Origin: an uncultured Muribaculum sp.
Lineage (GTDB): Bacteria; Bacteroidota; Bacteroidia; Bacteroidales; Muribaculaceae
Direction: 5' to 3'
Assembly (NCBI GenBank): GCA_910578785.1
Contig: CAJTSJ010000011.1
Coordinates: forward strand, 10,612 to 74,611
Length of the DNA stretch: 64,000 nt
In this document: positions 54,363 through 62,451 of the stretch, in pieces
Layout: each line of letters opens with the position of its first letter
Position numbering within the stretch: position 1 is the first letter of the stretch
Program-made: the position numbers and the translations under genes
Notes under the pieces: model-generated
Seen by the model: the letters and a program-made list of their open reading frames with translations, nothing else
The model's database searches: none
Told to the model about the DNA's origin: nothing

Positions 54363-56003
54363 TTAAGGAATAGCGTTATAAAGCTCCTGAATCGCACTTT
54401 TGAGTTCTTCATTGTCGGTCAGCGAATATGCATGGCGCAAGTCGTCGTTGGCCGATTTGTACTCCTCAAGTCCGGCCGAACACAACGCACGGAAATAGTA
54501 GACCATCGCGCTGTCTTTGAAGTCGTCATACTTAAGTATGTAGTTCAAGTCCTTGCGTGCATCGTTGTAATTTTCCTGTCCGATATATATCTTCGCACGG
54601 AGGAAGTATATCTCCGGCTGGCTTTTATCGAGATTAATAGCCTGGGTGATGTCCTGAAGAGCCTTCTTATATTCCTTTTGGTCGTGATATAGCAGACAGC
54701 GGTTCTTATAGGCAGTGGCACTGTTAGGATGTGCCTTTACGGCCTCTGTGAAATATTCCATTGCCTTGGAATTGTTGTCCTTAACATACTCTATTATGCC
54801 GAGTGCATTTAGTGCGTCCTCGTCTTCGGAATCAACAGCCTCAAGAATCTCATTAAAAATAGCTGACGCATTGTCAAGTTCGCCTTCATGCATCCATGCG
54901 TAGCCATAGTTCTTCTGGTAGCTGTCTTTATCGAAGTTGAGCTTTTTACGGCTTTGGGCTATGTTTATCTCTTCAAAACGCCATCCGCGTCCGTCGCCGT
55001 TGACAAGGTCTATGCCCTTGAGCTTTTTATTGTTCTTTATGGCAGGAAAATACATCTTAAACTTTACTGTCGAAGCCAAAGGCACGGTCGTGCTGTTGGC
55101 ACGGCTGTCGCCGAGGGTGCTCGAAGTCACATAATACTTCTTGTTCTTTACGCGGTCGCGGATATAGAATCCGTTGTTCTTTTTATCAATCTCACACCAG
55201 AGCGGAGCCTCGCTGTTGAGCATGTCAAGATTGGTATATGAGAAATAGCCGACAGTGGCATCTTTCTTGAATTCAAGAGCGTTAAGGCGCACATTTGGAT
55301 TGTTGACCGCCGTAGTATTGATAATTACAAAGTTATCTTTCTGATTGAATTTCTTATTCGTCTTCAGGAAGTCGTTGTCTTTTATTGCATCGAGCATCGG
55401 CTTGTCAAGACGCACGCCGAAGTTGATGTTCTGTCCGGTCTTGCTTATAAACGTTGCTACGGCGAGGACTTCCCCCTTGTCGTTAAGGATGGCGCTTCCG
55501 CTGCTTCCCGGAGATATGGGGGCGGTCACCTGAAGAATAGGCCCATGAGAATCCTCACGCAGAGCCGACACACTACCCTCCGAAAATGTCTGCTCCAGAC
55601 CGAGCGGCGCGCTTATATTGTAGACCTTATCGCCTTGCACAGGCTCGTCGGCCGCAAAGGTGAGATATTTAAATTTACGTCCGCCCGTATTTTTCAGACG
55701 AAACTTAACTATATCCTTCTTCTTATCCGACGCCATTACGGATTCGATCTCGTATTCAATGCTGTCATGGGTATTGACCATAGCCTTGGTGGCGTTGTCA
55801 AGCACGTGGAAATTAGTGATGCCTGTTCCGTTCTCATCAATGAAGAATCCGGAACCGCTTCCAGAAGGTGCGCCATACTCATCATAGGTATAGATTGTCA
55901 CAGTGGCCTCTTTCGTATCACTGACTATATCCTGCACACTGCGCTGGCACCCTATAGCCAGCAAAGCTATCACACAGGAAAAAATGCAAACGAGCTGTTT
56001 CAT
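54363..56003 (-). CDS. Lipoprotein: trypsin-like (S1C) serine protease fused to TPR repeats
   Basis: 546 residues. Lipobox AIGC (Cys about 19) predicts a lipid anchor. Residues about 25-210 form a trypsin-like domain with the full triad: His about 64 (TNFHVLDN), Asp about 97 (KKKDIVKF) and Ser about 168 (SPGSSGSAILND). There is no PDZ domain. A beta-rich linker (about 215-355) leads to TPR repeats (about 365-546; AMEYFTEAVKAHPNSATAYKNR and QDITQAINLDKSQPEIYFLRAK). It may be a substrate-selecting envelope protease or sensor. A TACATTTG element lies 50 nt upstream. Confidence 0.85.
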   Translation of the reverse strand: MKQLVCIFSCVIALLAIGCQRSVQDIVSDTKEATVTIYTYDEYGAPSGSGSGFFIDENGTGITNFHVLDNATKAMVNTHDSIEYEIESVMASDKKKDIVKFRLKNTGGRKFKYLTFAADEPVQGDKVYNISAPLGLEQTFSEGSVSALREDSHGPILQVTAPISPGSSGSAILNDKGEVLAVATFISKTGQNINFGVRLDKPMLDAIKDNDFLKTNKKFNQKDNFVIINTTAVNNPNVRLNALEFKKDATVGYFSYTNLDMLNSEAPLWCEIDKKNNGFYIRDRVKNKKYYVTSSTLGDSRANSTTVPLASTVKFKMYFPAIKNNKKLKGIDLVNGDGRGWRFEEINIAQSRKKLNFDKDSYQKNYGYAWMHEGELDNASAIFNEILEAVDSEDEDALNALGIIEYVKDNNSKAMEYFTEAVKAHPNSATAYKNRCLLYHDQKEYKKALQDITQAINLDKSQPEIYFLRAKIYIGQENYNDARKDLNYILKYDDFKDSAMVYYFRALCSAGLEEYKSANDDLRHAYSLTDNEELKSAIQELYNAIP

Positions 56004-56053
56004 GCGAAATTAGGAGTTAAACTATATTATTCAGGTAATAAATTACTATTTGG

Positions 56054-56061
56054 CAAATGTA
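56054..56061 (-). promoter_or_regulatory. -7 element of the protease-TPR gene
   Basis: TACATTTG on the minus strand, 50 nt upstream of the ATG. The TTG box at consensus spacing is not found. Confidence 0.35.
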
Positions 56062-56165
56062 GTCATTTATTTGCAAACATTAGCATAGTTTTATGTATTT
56101 TTCAATATCATCTCGATTTATTTAGCTTTGCGGTGCGAAGGGTCGTAATATCCAAGCTAACATAA

Positions 56166-56203
56166 TAAAAACGGGGGCCATGTTCAAAATGAAACGGCCC
56201 CCG
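56166..56203 (-). terminator. Rho-independent terminator after the M3 peptidase gene
   Basis: CGGGGGCC (56172-56179) pairs with GGCCCCCG (56196-56203). On the minus strand the stem is followed by TTTTTATTATG. Confidence 0.85.
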
Positions 56204-56228
56204 GTATAGATTAGCATCAACCGGCAGA

Positions 56229-58379
56229 TTAGTCGATTGGCGCGTGCAATGGTTGCGGGAGAGTCTGTTCGGGAGTCTTGATGCCGTCACGTTCGAGGAG
56301 TGCATCTATTGTCGGCTCCTGGCCACGGAATCGCTTGTAAAGCTCCATCGGATGCTCGGTTCCGCCCTTTTCGAGTACGTTTTTACGGAATGAATCGGCT
56401 GTGGCCTTATCGAAAAGTCCGTTCTTCAGGAACATTGAGAAAGCATCGGCATCAAGCACTTCCGCCCACTTATAGCTGTAATAACCCGCGGCATAGCCTC
56501 CGGAGAATATATGACTGAAAGTAGAGCAGACCATGGTGCCGTCTACGTCAGGGAACAATGACACTCGCTTCATAGACTCGCGCTCAAACGACACAGGGTC
56601 GTCGACCTTAGATGTCGTGGAGTGCCATGCCATGTCGACTACACCAAAACCAAGCTGGCGAAGGCATGCATATCCTGCTCCGTACTGCGAGGTATTGATA
56701 ATTTTGTCGACCAGATTCTGCGGAATAGGCTCGCCGGTCTGATAATGCTTGGCAAATCCGTCAAGAAATTCTTTCTGAGTCAGATAATTCTCATTAAACT
56801 GCGAAGGAAGCTCAACAAAGTCGCGATAAACGTTAGTGCCGGAAAGCGACATATATTTGGTGGCCGCGAGCAGGCCGTGCAGTCCGTGACCGAACTCGTG
56901 CAGGAATGTCTCCACTTCATAGGGAGTCAGAAGCGACGGCTTGGAATCGGTAGGCTTGGTAAAGTTCATGACTATGGTCACGTGCGGAGCCACCTTCTCG
57001 CCGTTGGCGTTTATATACTCCTCACGGAAATTGGTCATCCACGCGCCGGGACGCTTGGTGGCACGCGGGAAAAAGTCGGTATATATGATGCCGATAAACT
57101 TTCCGTCGGCCTCGCTAACCTCGTAGGCTTTCACGTCAGGATGGTAAACCTCTATCGCGGGATTATGCTTGAACTGCAGTCCATAAAGACGTGTAGCCAG
57201 ACCGAACACACCGTCTATCACATTGTTGAGTTCAAAATACGGGCGGAGCTCTTCTTCGTCGTAATTATACTTCGATTCCTTAAGCTTGTTTGAATAGTAG
57301 CTGTAGTCCCATGCGTTCAACTTCACAGGACGGCCCTCAAGACGCGATGCGTAGTCCTCAATCTCGGCAAATTCACGCAACTGTGCCGGACGGTAGGCCT
57401 CGGCCAGCTGATCGAGCAGGCTGTTGACATTGGCCGGAGTCTCGGCCATGGTCTTTTCAAGGGCATATTCGGCATAAGTAGATTTTCCGAAAAGATTAGC
57501 GATCTGACGGCGCGCATCGGCAATCTCCGACATCAGCTCCACGTTGGAATATTCGCCCTTGGTATTACGGCTGTTGTACATCCGGTAGAACTTTTCGCGC
57601 AGGTCGGGGCGTGAACTATATTTCATGAAAGCCATATAAGTCGGCTGGGCAAGAGTGAACAGAAACTCACCCTCACGGCCCTTGTCCTTGGCGGCCAGCG
57701 CGACGGCCTCGACTGAACTTTCAGGGAGTCCGGCCAAATCATCGGCTGTAAGCCAGATTTCATATGTATTCACCTCTTTAAGCACATTCTGGCCGAAGCG
57801 GGTGGTCATGTCCGACAGCCTGGCCGAGAGCTCACGGTACTTGTCGCGCTGTTCGCCCTGAAGGTCCGCGCCGCTGCGGGCAAACGAATCGTAAGTGCGC
57901 TGAAGAAGCATCATATCTTCGGCATTCAGATTCATAGACTCGCGGTTGTCGTACACGGTCTTGATTCTTTTCCACAGACCTTCGTTCAACGACATTCCCG
58001 TGCTATGACGCGACAATTTAGGAGACACCCTGAGAGAAATCTCCATAAGTTCGTCGTCGCTGTCGGCCGACAGAAGCGGATAGAACGTGCTGAGCACACG
58101 GTTCAGGTCGTCGCCTGTGCGCTCAAGCGCCACTATGGTGTTCTCAAACGTCGGAGCTTCAGGATTATTAACTATGGCGTCAATCTCCCGGTTCTGCAGT
58201 TCCATTCCCCGGTCTATAGCGGATTCGTAGTGGGAATTCTGAACTTTACTGAACGGAATGGTACCGTAAAGCGTGGTGTACTCACCAAAAAACGGATTGT
58301 CGCCGGATGTGGCCGGTACGGGTTGAGCCTGTGTCATAATTGCAGAAAATGTCAGAAAGGCTAATGTCGCTTTTCTCAT
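56229..58379 (-). CDS. Secreted M3 family peptidyl-dipeptidase (Dcp-like)
   Basis: 716 residues with a Sec signal peptide (KATLAFLTFSAIMTQAQ). The M3 metallopeptidase domain contains the zinc motif in VETFLHEFGHGLHGLL (HExxH about 493-497) with a third ligand expected shortly after. DNPFF near the N-terminus, AWDYSYY and FREEYINANGEKVAPHVTIVMNFTKP are typical of the peptidyl-dipeptidase Dcp branch, which removes C-terminal dipeptides. With the DPP IV gene it points to peptide scavenging in the periplasm. Single gene with its own terminator. Confidence 0.93.
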   Translation of the reverse strand: MRKATLAFLTFSAIMTQAQPVPATSGDNPFFGEYTTLYGTIPFSKVQNSHYESAIDRGMELQNREIDAIVNNPEAPTFENTIVALERTGDDLNRVLSTFYPLLSADSDDELMEISLRVSPKLSRHSTGMSLNEGLWKRIKTVYDNRESMNLNAEDMMLLQRTYDSFARSGADLQGEQRDKYRELSARLSDMTTRFGQNVLKEVNTYEIWLTADDLAGLPESSVEAVALAAKDKGREGEFLFTLAQPTYMAFMKYSSRPDLREKFYRMYNSRNTKGEYSNVELMSEIADARRQIANLFGKSTYAEYALEKTMAETPANVNSLLDQLAEAYRPAQLREFAEIEDYASRLEGRPVKLNAWDYSYYSNKLKESKYNYDEEELRPYFELNNVIDGVFGLATRLYGLQFKHNPAIEVYHPDVKAYEVSEADGKFIGIIYTDFFPRATKRPGAWMTNFREEYINANGEKVAPHVTIVMNFTKPTDSKPSLLTPYEVETFLHEFGHGLHGLLAATKYMSLSGTNVYRDFVELPSQFNENYLTQKEFLDGFAKHYQTGEPIPQNLVDKIINTSQYGAGYACLRQLGFGVVDMAWHSTTSKVDDPVSFERESMKRVSLFPDVDGTMVCSTFSHIFSGGYAAGYYSYKWAEVLDADAFSMFLKNGLFDKATADSFRKNVLEKGGTEHPMELYKRFRGQEPTIDALLERDGIKTPEQTLPQPLHAPID

Positions 58380-58419
58380 ATTATTAAACGTATTAAAAAA
58401 AATTGCGGTTACTAATCTG

Positions 58420-58427
58420 CAAAGATA
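58420..58427 (-). promoter_or_regulatory. -7 element of the M3 peptidase gene
   Basis: TATCTTTG on the minus strand, about 40 nt upstream of the ATG. The -33 box is not evident. Confidence 0.4.
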
Positions 58428-58506
58428 CAGACTAATAATCGCATTTATCTCTTTAATACAAAATTTAACTTGTATACGCAGTCAAGTTTAGCCAACGACA
58501 CGCTTG

Positions 58507-58800
58507 TCAGCGCCTAAAAAGGCGGTATACCTTCTGAAATTGCCTAAAAACCTGAAAGGCCAGAACACCATAATCGAGATATGAGAACCCGCTGAAGAGT
58601 TTCCGTGCCATAGACGAGCTGAAAAGACCTTGAGTGGTATTGCCCACCAGTTGCGACGTCTCCGACATGAGACGTTCCTTCTCTATCTCCATCTTGACAT
58701 GATTGATGGCACGTCTGTATCTGATATCTTCCAGCGTCAATCCCTTCCATTCGCGGGATTCATCGCAGATACTGACAGGTGGTAATTGTTTGGCAGCCAT
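58507..58800 (-). CDS. Small conserved protein of unknown function
   Basis: 97 residues, mostly helical and charged (REWKGLTLEDIRYRRAINHVKMEIEKERL), ending in a basic aromatic tail (FQVFRQFQKVYRLFRR). No membrane helix. It is 5 nt after the holin-like gene and so in the same transcript. Not recognised beyond its association with holin-like and YtxH genes; a soluble partner of those membrane proteins is plausible but unproven. Confidence 0.65.
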   Translation of the reverse strand: MAAKQLPPVSICDESREWKGLTLEDIRYRRAINHVKMEIEKERLMSETSQLVGNTTQGLFSSSMARKLFSGFSYLDYGVLAFQVFRQFQKVYRLFRR

Positions 58801-58805
58801 AGATT

Positions 58806-59180
58806 CTACAATTTTTTATGGGTTTCAGACTCGGGTGCATCAAGAAACAGCTTCGAAAGGAAGCGGGCTATAGGGTCGACAAAGAGCTGCCGACGGAACA
58901 GAAGAGCCAAAATGGCAAGGAGGATATATACCCCCCCCATGATTATAAATGCCCACATGATGGGCAACACTTCGCCGAGAAGATATACAAGCCCCATTGA
59001 AATGAAGAAAAACGCAATCAATGCAAGCATCGCGACAATACCTGCCAAAGCTCCCTTTGACATCAATATCGTCATTTTCTCGGTGGACAACAATCGAAAG
59101 TTCTCCACATAAAGTTTCAGGAACTCCACAGTGCTTTTCCACGTAGCCTTCAATTCCTCATTGCTGTTCTGGTCGTTCAT
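58806..59180 (-). CDS. Holin-superfamily-like membrane protein (Holin-X type)
   Basis: 124 residues from the ATG at 59180; an in-frame TTG two codons upstream is ignored. A helical N-terminus (EELKATWKSTVEFLKLYVENFRLLSTEK) is followed by two adjacent membrane helices (about 47-68 and 74-94), and the tail is amphipathic. This is the layout of the phage_holin_3_6 family of chromosomal proteins, which are often found with YtxH proteins and are not phage genes. The second helix is encoded across a run of eight G (58931-58938 as C on the plus strand), a potential slippage site. Confidence 0.72.
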   Translation of the reverse strand: MNDQNSNEELKATWKSTVEFLKLYVENFRLLSTEKMTILMSKGALAGIVAMLALIAFFFISMGLVYLLGEVLPIMWAFIIMGGVYILLAILALLFRRQLFVDPIARFLSKLFLDAPESETHKKL

Positions 59181-59228
59181 TATCAACAGACTTTTATAAC
59201 TCTAAAATAGTAAAGTGTCATGATTTAA

Positions 59229-59261
59229 GGTTATGCGCGGAATTGGATTCCGCGCATAACC
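59229..59261. terminator. Hairpin between the YtxH pair and the holin-like gene
   Basis: A 14-bp perfect stem (59229-59242 with 59248-59261) and a 5-nt loop. Only a weak T-rich stretch follows on the minus strand, so it may work as a partial terminator or RNA-processing site inside the cluster. Confidence 0.65.
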
Positions 59262-59283
59262 AGTAAAACGTATAGATTTGATT

Positions 59284-59484
59284 CTAATCGTCAAGTTCTT
59301 TTGTAAGCTTCTCTACGAGAGCATCAACATCGGTCTCGCTGCACATTATGCCTTTCTCGCGCAGTATGTTGCAGATGCGTCGACGAAGGTCCTCGCCCTT
59401 TTCAGGGGCGAAGAGCACAGCCGCTCCTGCTCCAACGATGGCACCACCGAGAAATGCAGAAATCAGTCCAAGAGTATTGTTCAT
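59284..59484 (-). CDS. YtxH-domain protein (second copy)
   Basis: 66 residues. One glycine-rich membrane helix (about 7-24, LISAFLGGAIVGAGAAVLF) is followed by the YtxH signature APEKGEDLRRRICNILREKGI and a short acidic tail. It closely resembles the protein encoded 23 nt upstream, so the pair arose by duplication. YtxH proteins are general-stress membrane proteins in Gram-positive bacteria; the role in Bacteroidota is unknown. Confidence 0.82.
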   Translation of the reverse strand: MNNTLGLISAFLGGAIVGAGAAVLFAPEKGEDLRRRICNILREKGIMCSETDVDALVEKLTKELDD

Positions 59485-59507
59485 AATCCGGGGATTTTAT
59501 TTGCTTG

Positions 59508-59705
59508 TTACTTTTTAATTTCCTCGACAATCTCGTCAACGAGTTCGTCCATCTTGTCCTTTCTCAGTGAGATTCCTTTTTCACGAAGAAAATCGCGGAT
59601 GTTGTTGCGGGTATCCTCTCCTTTTTCAGGAGCTAAAAGTAGGCCTACGGCTGCACCGGCTATTGCGCCGCTTATTACAGCAAGTACGATGTGTAATGGT
59701 TTCAT
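59508..59705 (-). CDS. YtxH-domain protein (first copy)
   Basis: 65 residues with a glycine/alanine-rich membrane helix (about 6-23, IVLAVISGAIAGAAVGLLL) and the core LAPEKGEDTRNNIRDFLREKGI. It shares the APEKGED and LREKGI blocks with the downstream copy. It heads the four-gene cluster of YtxH, YtxH, holin-like and small conserved protein genes. No clear promoter was found upstream. Confidence 0.82.
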   Translation of the reverse strand: MKPLHIVLAVISGAIAGAAVGLLLAPEKGEDTRNNIRDFLREKGISLRKDKMDELVDEIVEEIKK

Positions 59706-59773
59706 GAGCTTAATCTAATTGTTAAATTGTTAAAACACTATGTCTCTAAAACGCTTAAAACTCAAAAAAGTTC

Positions 59774-60445
59774 TTAAGCTTTGCGGGCGTCGGCCACATA
59801 TCCAAGCGCTTCACGGCACTTTTCCGTCACATAAGCCCAGTCCTTGGCCACAACCTTATCCTTGGGGAACAGCTTCGAACCCATACCCACGCAATACACT
59901 CCGGCCTTAATCCACGAAGTGATGTTCTCGGCTGTCGGCTCCACTCCACCGGTAACCATCAGTTTTGACCACGGCATGGGAGCGAGAAGACCCTTTACGA
60001 ATTTCGGGCCGAGGACATCGCCGGGGAATACCTTGCACAAATCGCAACCGGCTTCCTGCGCAAAACCCACTTCCGAAATGCTTCCGCAACCTGGAGTGTA
60101 AGGAACCAGACGGCGGTTGCACACCTTAGCCACCTCGGGATTGAACAACGGACCCACCACGAAGGCGGCGCCAAGCTGAAGATAGAGGGCGGCAGTGGCC
60201 GGATCGACTATGGAGCCGACACCGACTGCCATTTCCGGACATTCCTTGGCCGCGAACTTAACCACTTCGGCAAACACTTCATGCGCAAAGTCGCCGCGAT
60301 TGGTGAATTCAAACGCGCGCACCCCGCCATCGTAACATGCCTTAAGCACATTCTTAGCCACTTCCACATCCTTATGATAGAAAACAGGCACCATACCGGT
60401 GTCGCCGATTTTTGCCAAAACGGCCTGCTTGTCAAATCTGCTCAT
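59774..60445 (-). CDS. eda: KDPG/KHG aldolase
   Basis: 223 residues from ATG 60445; a GTG eight codons upstream is in frame but lies in the short spacer after kdgK. The class I aldolase barrel shows GVRAFEFTNRGD (catalytic Glu region), VGVGSIVDP, and CDLCKVFPGDVLGPKFVKGLLAPMP, whose Lys (KVFPGD) forms the Schiff base. It cleaves 2-keto-3-deoxy-6-phosphogluconate to pyruvate and glyceraldehyde-3-phosphate. It lies 27 nt after kdgK and completes hexuronate breakdown. Confidence 0.93.
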   Translation of the reverse strand: MSRFDKQAVLAKIGDTGMVPVFYHKDVEVAKNVLKACYDGGVRAFEFTNRGDFAHEVFAEVVKFAAKECPEMAVGVGSIVDPATAALYLQLGAAFVVGPLFNPEVAKVCNRRLVPYTPGCGSISEVGFAQEAGCDLCKVFPGDVLGPKFVKGLLAPMPWSKLMVTGGVEPTAENITSWIKAGVYCVGMGSKLFPKDKVVAKDWAYVTEKCREALGYVADARKA

Positions 60446-60472
60446 ATCGTTTATTCTTAATTTTAACACATC

Positions 60473-61495
60473 TTAACGCTGAACACGGCCGTTCGCACTA
60501 CCTCCGGCAAGAGCCTTGACTTCGTCGGCACTTACCATATTGAAGTCGCCGGGGATGGTATGCTTGAGAGCTGAAGCAGCAACGGCAAACTCAAGAGCTT
60601 CCTCCTGATTAGGCATGGTCAACAGGCCATGTATCACACCTCCTGAGAACGAATCGCCACCTCCCACACGGTCTATGATGGGATTGATGTCGTAACGCTT
60701 CGAAACATAGAAATCTTTACCGTTGTATATCATGCCTTTCCATCCGTTGTGGGTGGCAGAGAACGATTCACGCAGAGTAGATATGACATACTTGAATCCG
60801 AATTCCTTCATCATGGCCTCAAATATACCCTTGTATCCATCGGCATTGGTATCGCCGGCCTCGACATCGGCATCAGGCTTGAATCCGAGACATAGTTCAG
60901 CATCTTCTTCGTTTCCGATGCACACGTCGACATATTTCATCAAAGGACGCATTATAGACTGAGCCTTCTCCTTTGTCCACAGTTTCTTTCGGAAATTAAG
61001 GTCGACCGAAACCGTGACACCGTTACGTTTAGCGGCTTCACAAGCCAGACGGGTAAGCTCGGCCGCCTTGTCGGAGATGGCCGGAGTGATACCGCTCCAG
61101 TGGAACCAGTCGGCACCCTTCATGATAGCGTCAAAGTCGAAATCGGCAGGATCGGCTTCAGAGATAGACGAATGCGCACGGTCGTAAATCACCTTACTCG
61201 GACGCATCGAGGCTCCGGTCTCAAGATAATAGATTCCCACACGGTCGCCGCCACGAGCTATAAAGTCGGTGCGCACACCATAGCGACGAAGCGCATTTAC
61301 GGCGGCCTGGCCTATTTCGTGAGCAGGAAGTTTACTTACGAAGTAAGCATCATGGCCATAATTGGCACAGCTTACAGCCACATTAGCCTCACCGCCTCCG
61401 TAGCATGCATCAAAATTGTCCACTTGCACGAAACGTGAAAATCCGGGGGTAGACAGACGGAGCATAATCTCCCCCATGGTTATTATCTTTCCCAT
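60473..61495 (-). CDS. kdgK: 2-Keto-3-deoxygluconate kinase (PfkB family)
   Basis: 340 residues. PfkB sugar-kinase signatures are GGGEANVAVSCANYG near the N-terminus (about 34-48) and DRVGGGDSFSGGVIHGLL (about 270-287) with the catalytic Asp in the GGGDSF motif. Pairing with eda indicates KDG phosphorylation in uronate (pectin or alginate) catabolism. The operon has a perfect promoter. No transporter or regulator of the pathway is nearby. Confidence 0.92.
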   Translation of the reverse strand: MGKIITMGEIMLRLSTPGFSRFVQVDNFDACYGGGEANVAVSCANYGHDAYFVSKLPAHEIGQAAVNALRRYGVRTDFIARGGDRVGIYYLETGASMRPSKVIYDRAHSSISEADPADFDFDAIMKGADWFHWSGITPAISDKAAELTRLACEAAKRNGVTVSVDLNFRKKLWTKEKAQSIMRPLMKYVDVCIGNEEDAELCLGFKPDADVEAGDTNADGYKGIFEAMMKEFGFKYVISTLRESFSATHNGWKGMIYNGKDFYVSKRYDINPIIDRVGGGDSFSGGVIHGLLTMPNQEEALEFAVAASALKHTIPGDFNMVSADEVKALAGGSANGRVQR

Positions 61496-61532
61496 AAATC
61501 TAAATAAGTAAAATACGTTTTATTAACTATTG

Positions 61533-61563
61533 CAAAATTAACTATAAATACGTCCCAGCACAA
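61533..61563 (-). promoter_or_regulatory. Promoter of kdgK-eda
   Basis: TTG (61561-61563), exactly 20 nt, then TAATTTTG (61533-61540) on the minus strand. Transcription would start near 61528, about 33 nt before the ATG. Confidence 0.75.
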
Positions 61564-61656
61564 AAATTCTCTCAAAAACTTCAGACAAATATTCTGCGCA
61601 ATTCCATAAAAACGCACATTCTCTTACCTATGCCTACCGGAAGGCACACACCCGGA

Positions 61657-62259
61657 TTAGTTCAGACATGGATTCTGAGGATGATAGCGCCACCATCGGT
61701 AGTCCTTGCCCAGACTTCTGACCATATCGTGCCAGTAGCTGTCGTCAGACCCGGTCAGCACACCGCCGTCGGGCAACGATGCGACAGCCCATACGTTCTG
61801 ACGCAGTTCTGCATCAAGCTGTCCGGCATCCCAACCGCTGTAGCCAAGATAGAACCTCACATTTCCTTCCACCGGATAACCGGCATTAACGTAGTCAATA
61901 AGACAATCAAAATCCCCGCCTATATACAGACCCGTGTCGCGGATAGCCTTAGCTCCGGGGATTATGTCGCCAAGCGTATGGATGAAGTATAGCCGGTCAT
62001 GCGACATCGGACCGCCGCAATACACCGGTATAGGCTCTTCGCGAGACACGTTGCCAACAAGGTCCGACAAAAAATAATCAGTCGATTTGTTCATGACCAA
62101 TCCCATCGACACCTCGCCGTCTTCGTAATCGACGAGACACACGACAGCGTGGTGGAAATAGCTCTCCTTCAAGAAGGGTTCAGCCACCAACAGAGATCCG
62201 GCGCAAGGTTTTTCATTCGGCAGATCGATATTAAACAAGTGTGAATTCAACATTTTCAT
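61657..62259 (-). CDS. YqgE/AlgH family protein
   Basis: 200 residues from the ATG at 62259; a GTG two codons upstream and an ATG two codons downstream are alternatives. The family signature GSLLVAEPFLKESYFHHAVVCLVDYEDGE and GLVMNKSTD, then YCGGPM and FYLGYSGWDAGQLDAEL, are all visible. The family is widespread and of uncertain function (once linked to alginate regulation; some members bind DNA or nucleotides in structural studies). A single gene; the intergenic region downstream ends in the kdgK promoter. Confidence 0.9.
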   Translation of the reverse strand: MKMLNSHLFNIDLPNEKPCAGSLLVAEPFLKESYFHHAVVCLVDYEDGEVSMGLVMNKSTDYFLSDLVGNVSREEPIPVYCGGPMSHDRLYFIHTLGDIIPGAKAIRDTGLYIGGDFDCLIDYVNAGYPVEGNVRFYLGYSGWDAGQLDAELRQNVWAVASLPDGGVLTGSDDSYWHDMVRSLGKDYRWWRYHPQNPCLN

Positions 62260-62397
62260 AAGCACATCTATATTATACGGTTGTAAATATACAACAATTC
62301 ATTCGATTATGCAAATCATTTCATTGTTTAGTCATTTTTTATCTACATAACTCCATATTTAAGTCCAATATCGACCAATCGCATCTGCCACAGCATA

Positions 62398-62428
62398 TTG
62401 CACTTTATAGCGCAATTGACTATCTTTG
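62398..62428 (+). promoter_or_regulatory. Promoter of the 62452 hydrolase gene
   Basis: TTG (62398-62400), exactly 20 nt, then TATCTTTG (62421-62428). The TTG is in frame with the gene and might be mistaken for its start codon; as the -33 box it cannot be. Transcription would start near 62433. Confidence 0.75.
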
Positions 62429-62451
62429 CAAAAACTTCATTCGACAATATT

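Noticed and set aside
56622..57293. 223-codon frame antisense to the M3 peptidase
   Set aside because: Overlaps the HExxH region of an intact enzyme gene; shadow.
58391..58405. A-rich homopolymer upstream of the M3 peptidase gene
   Set aside because: Common in AT-rich leaders; no evidence of regulation.
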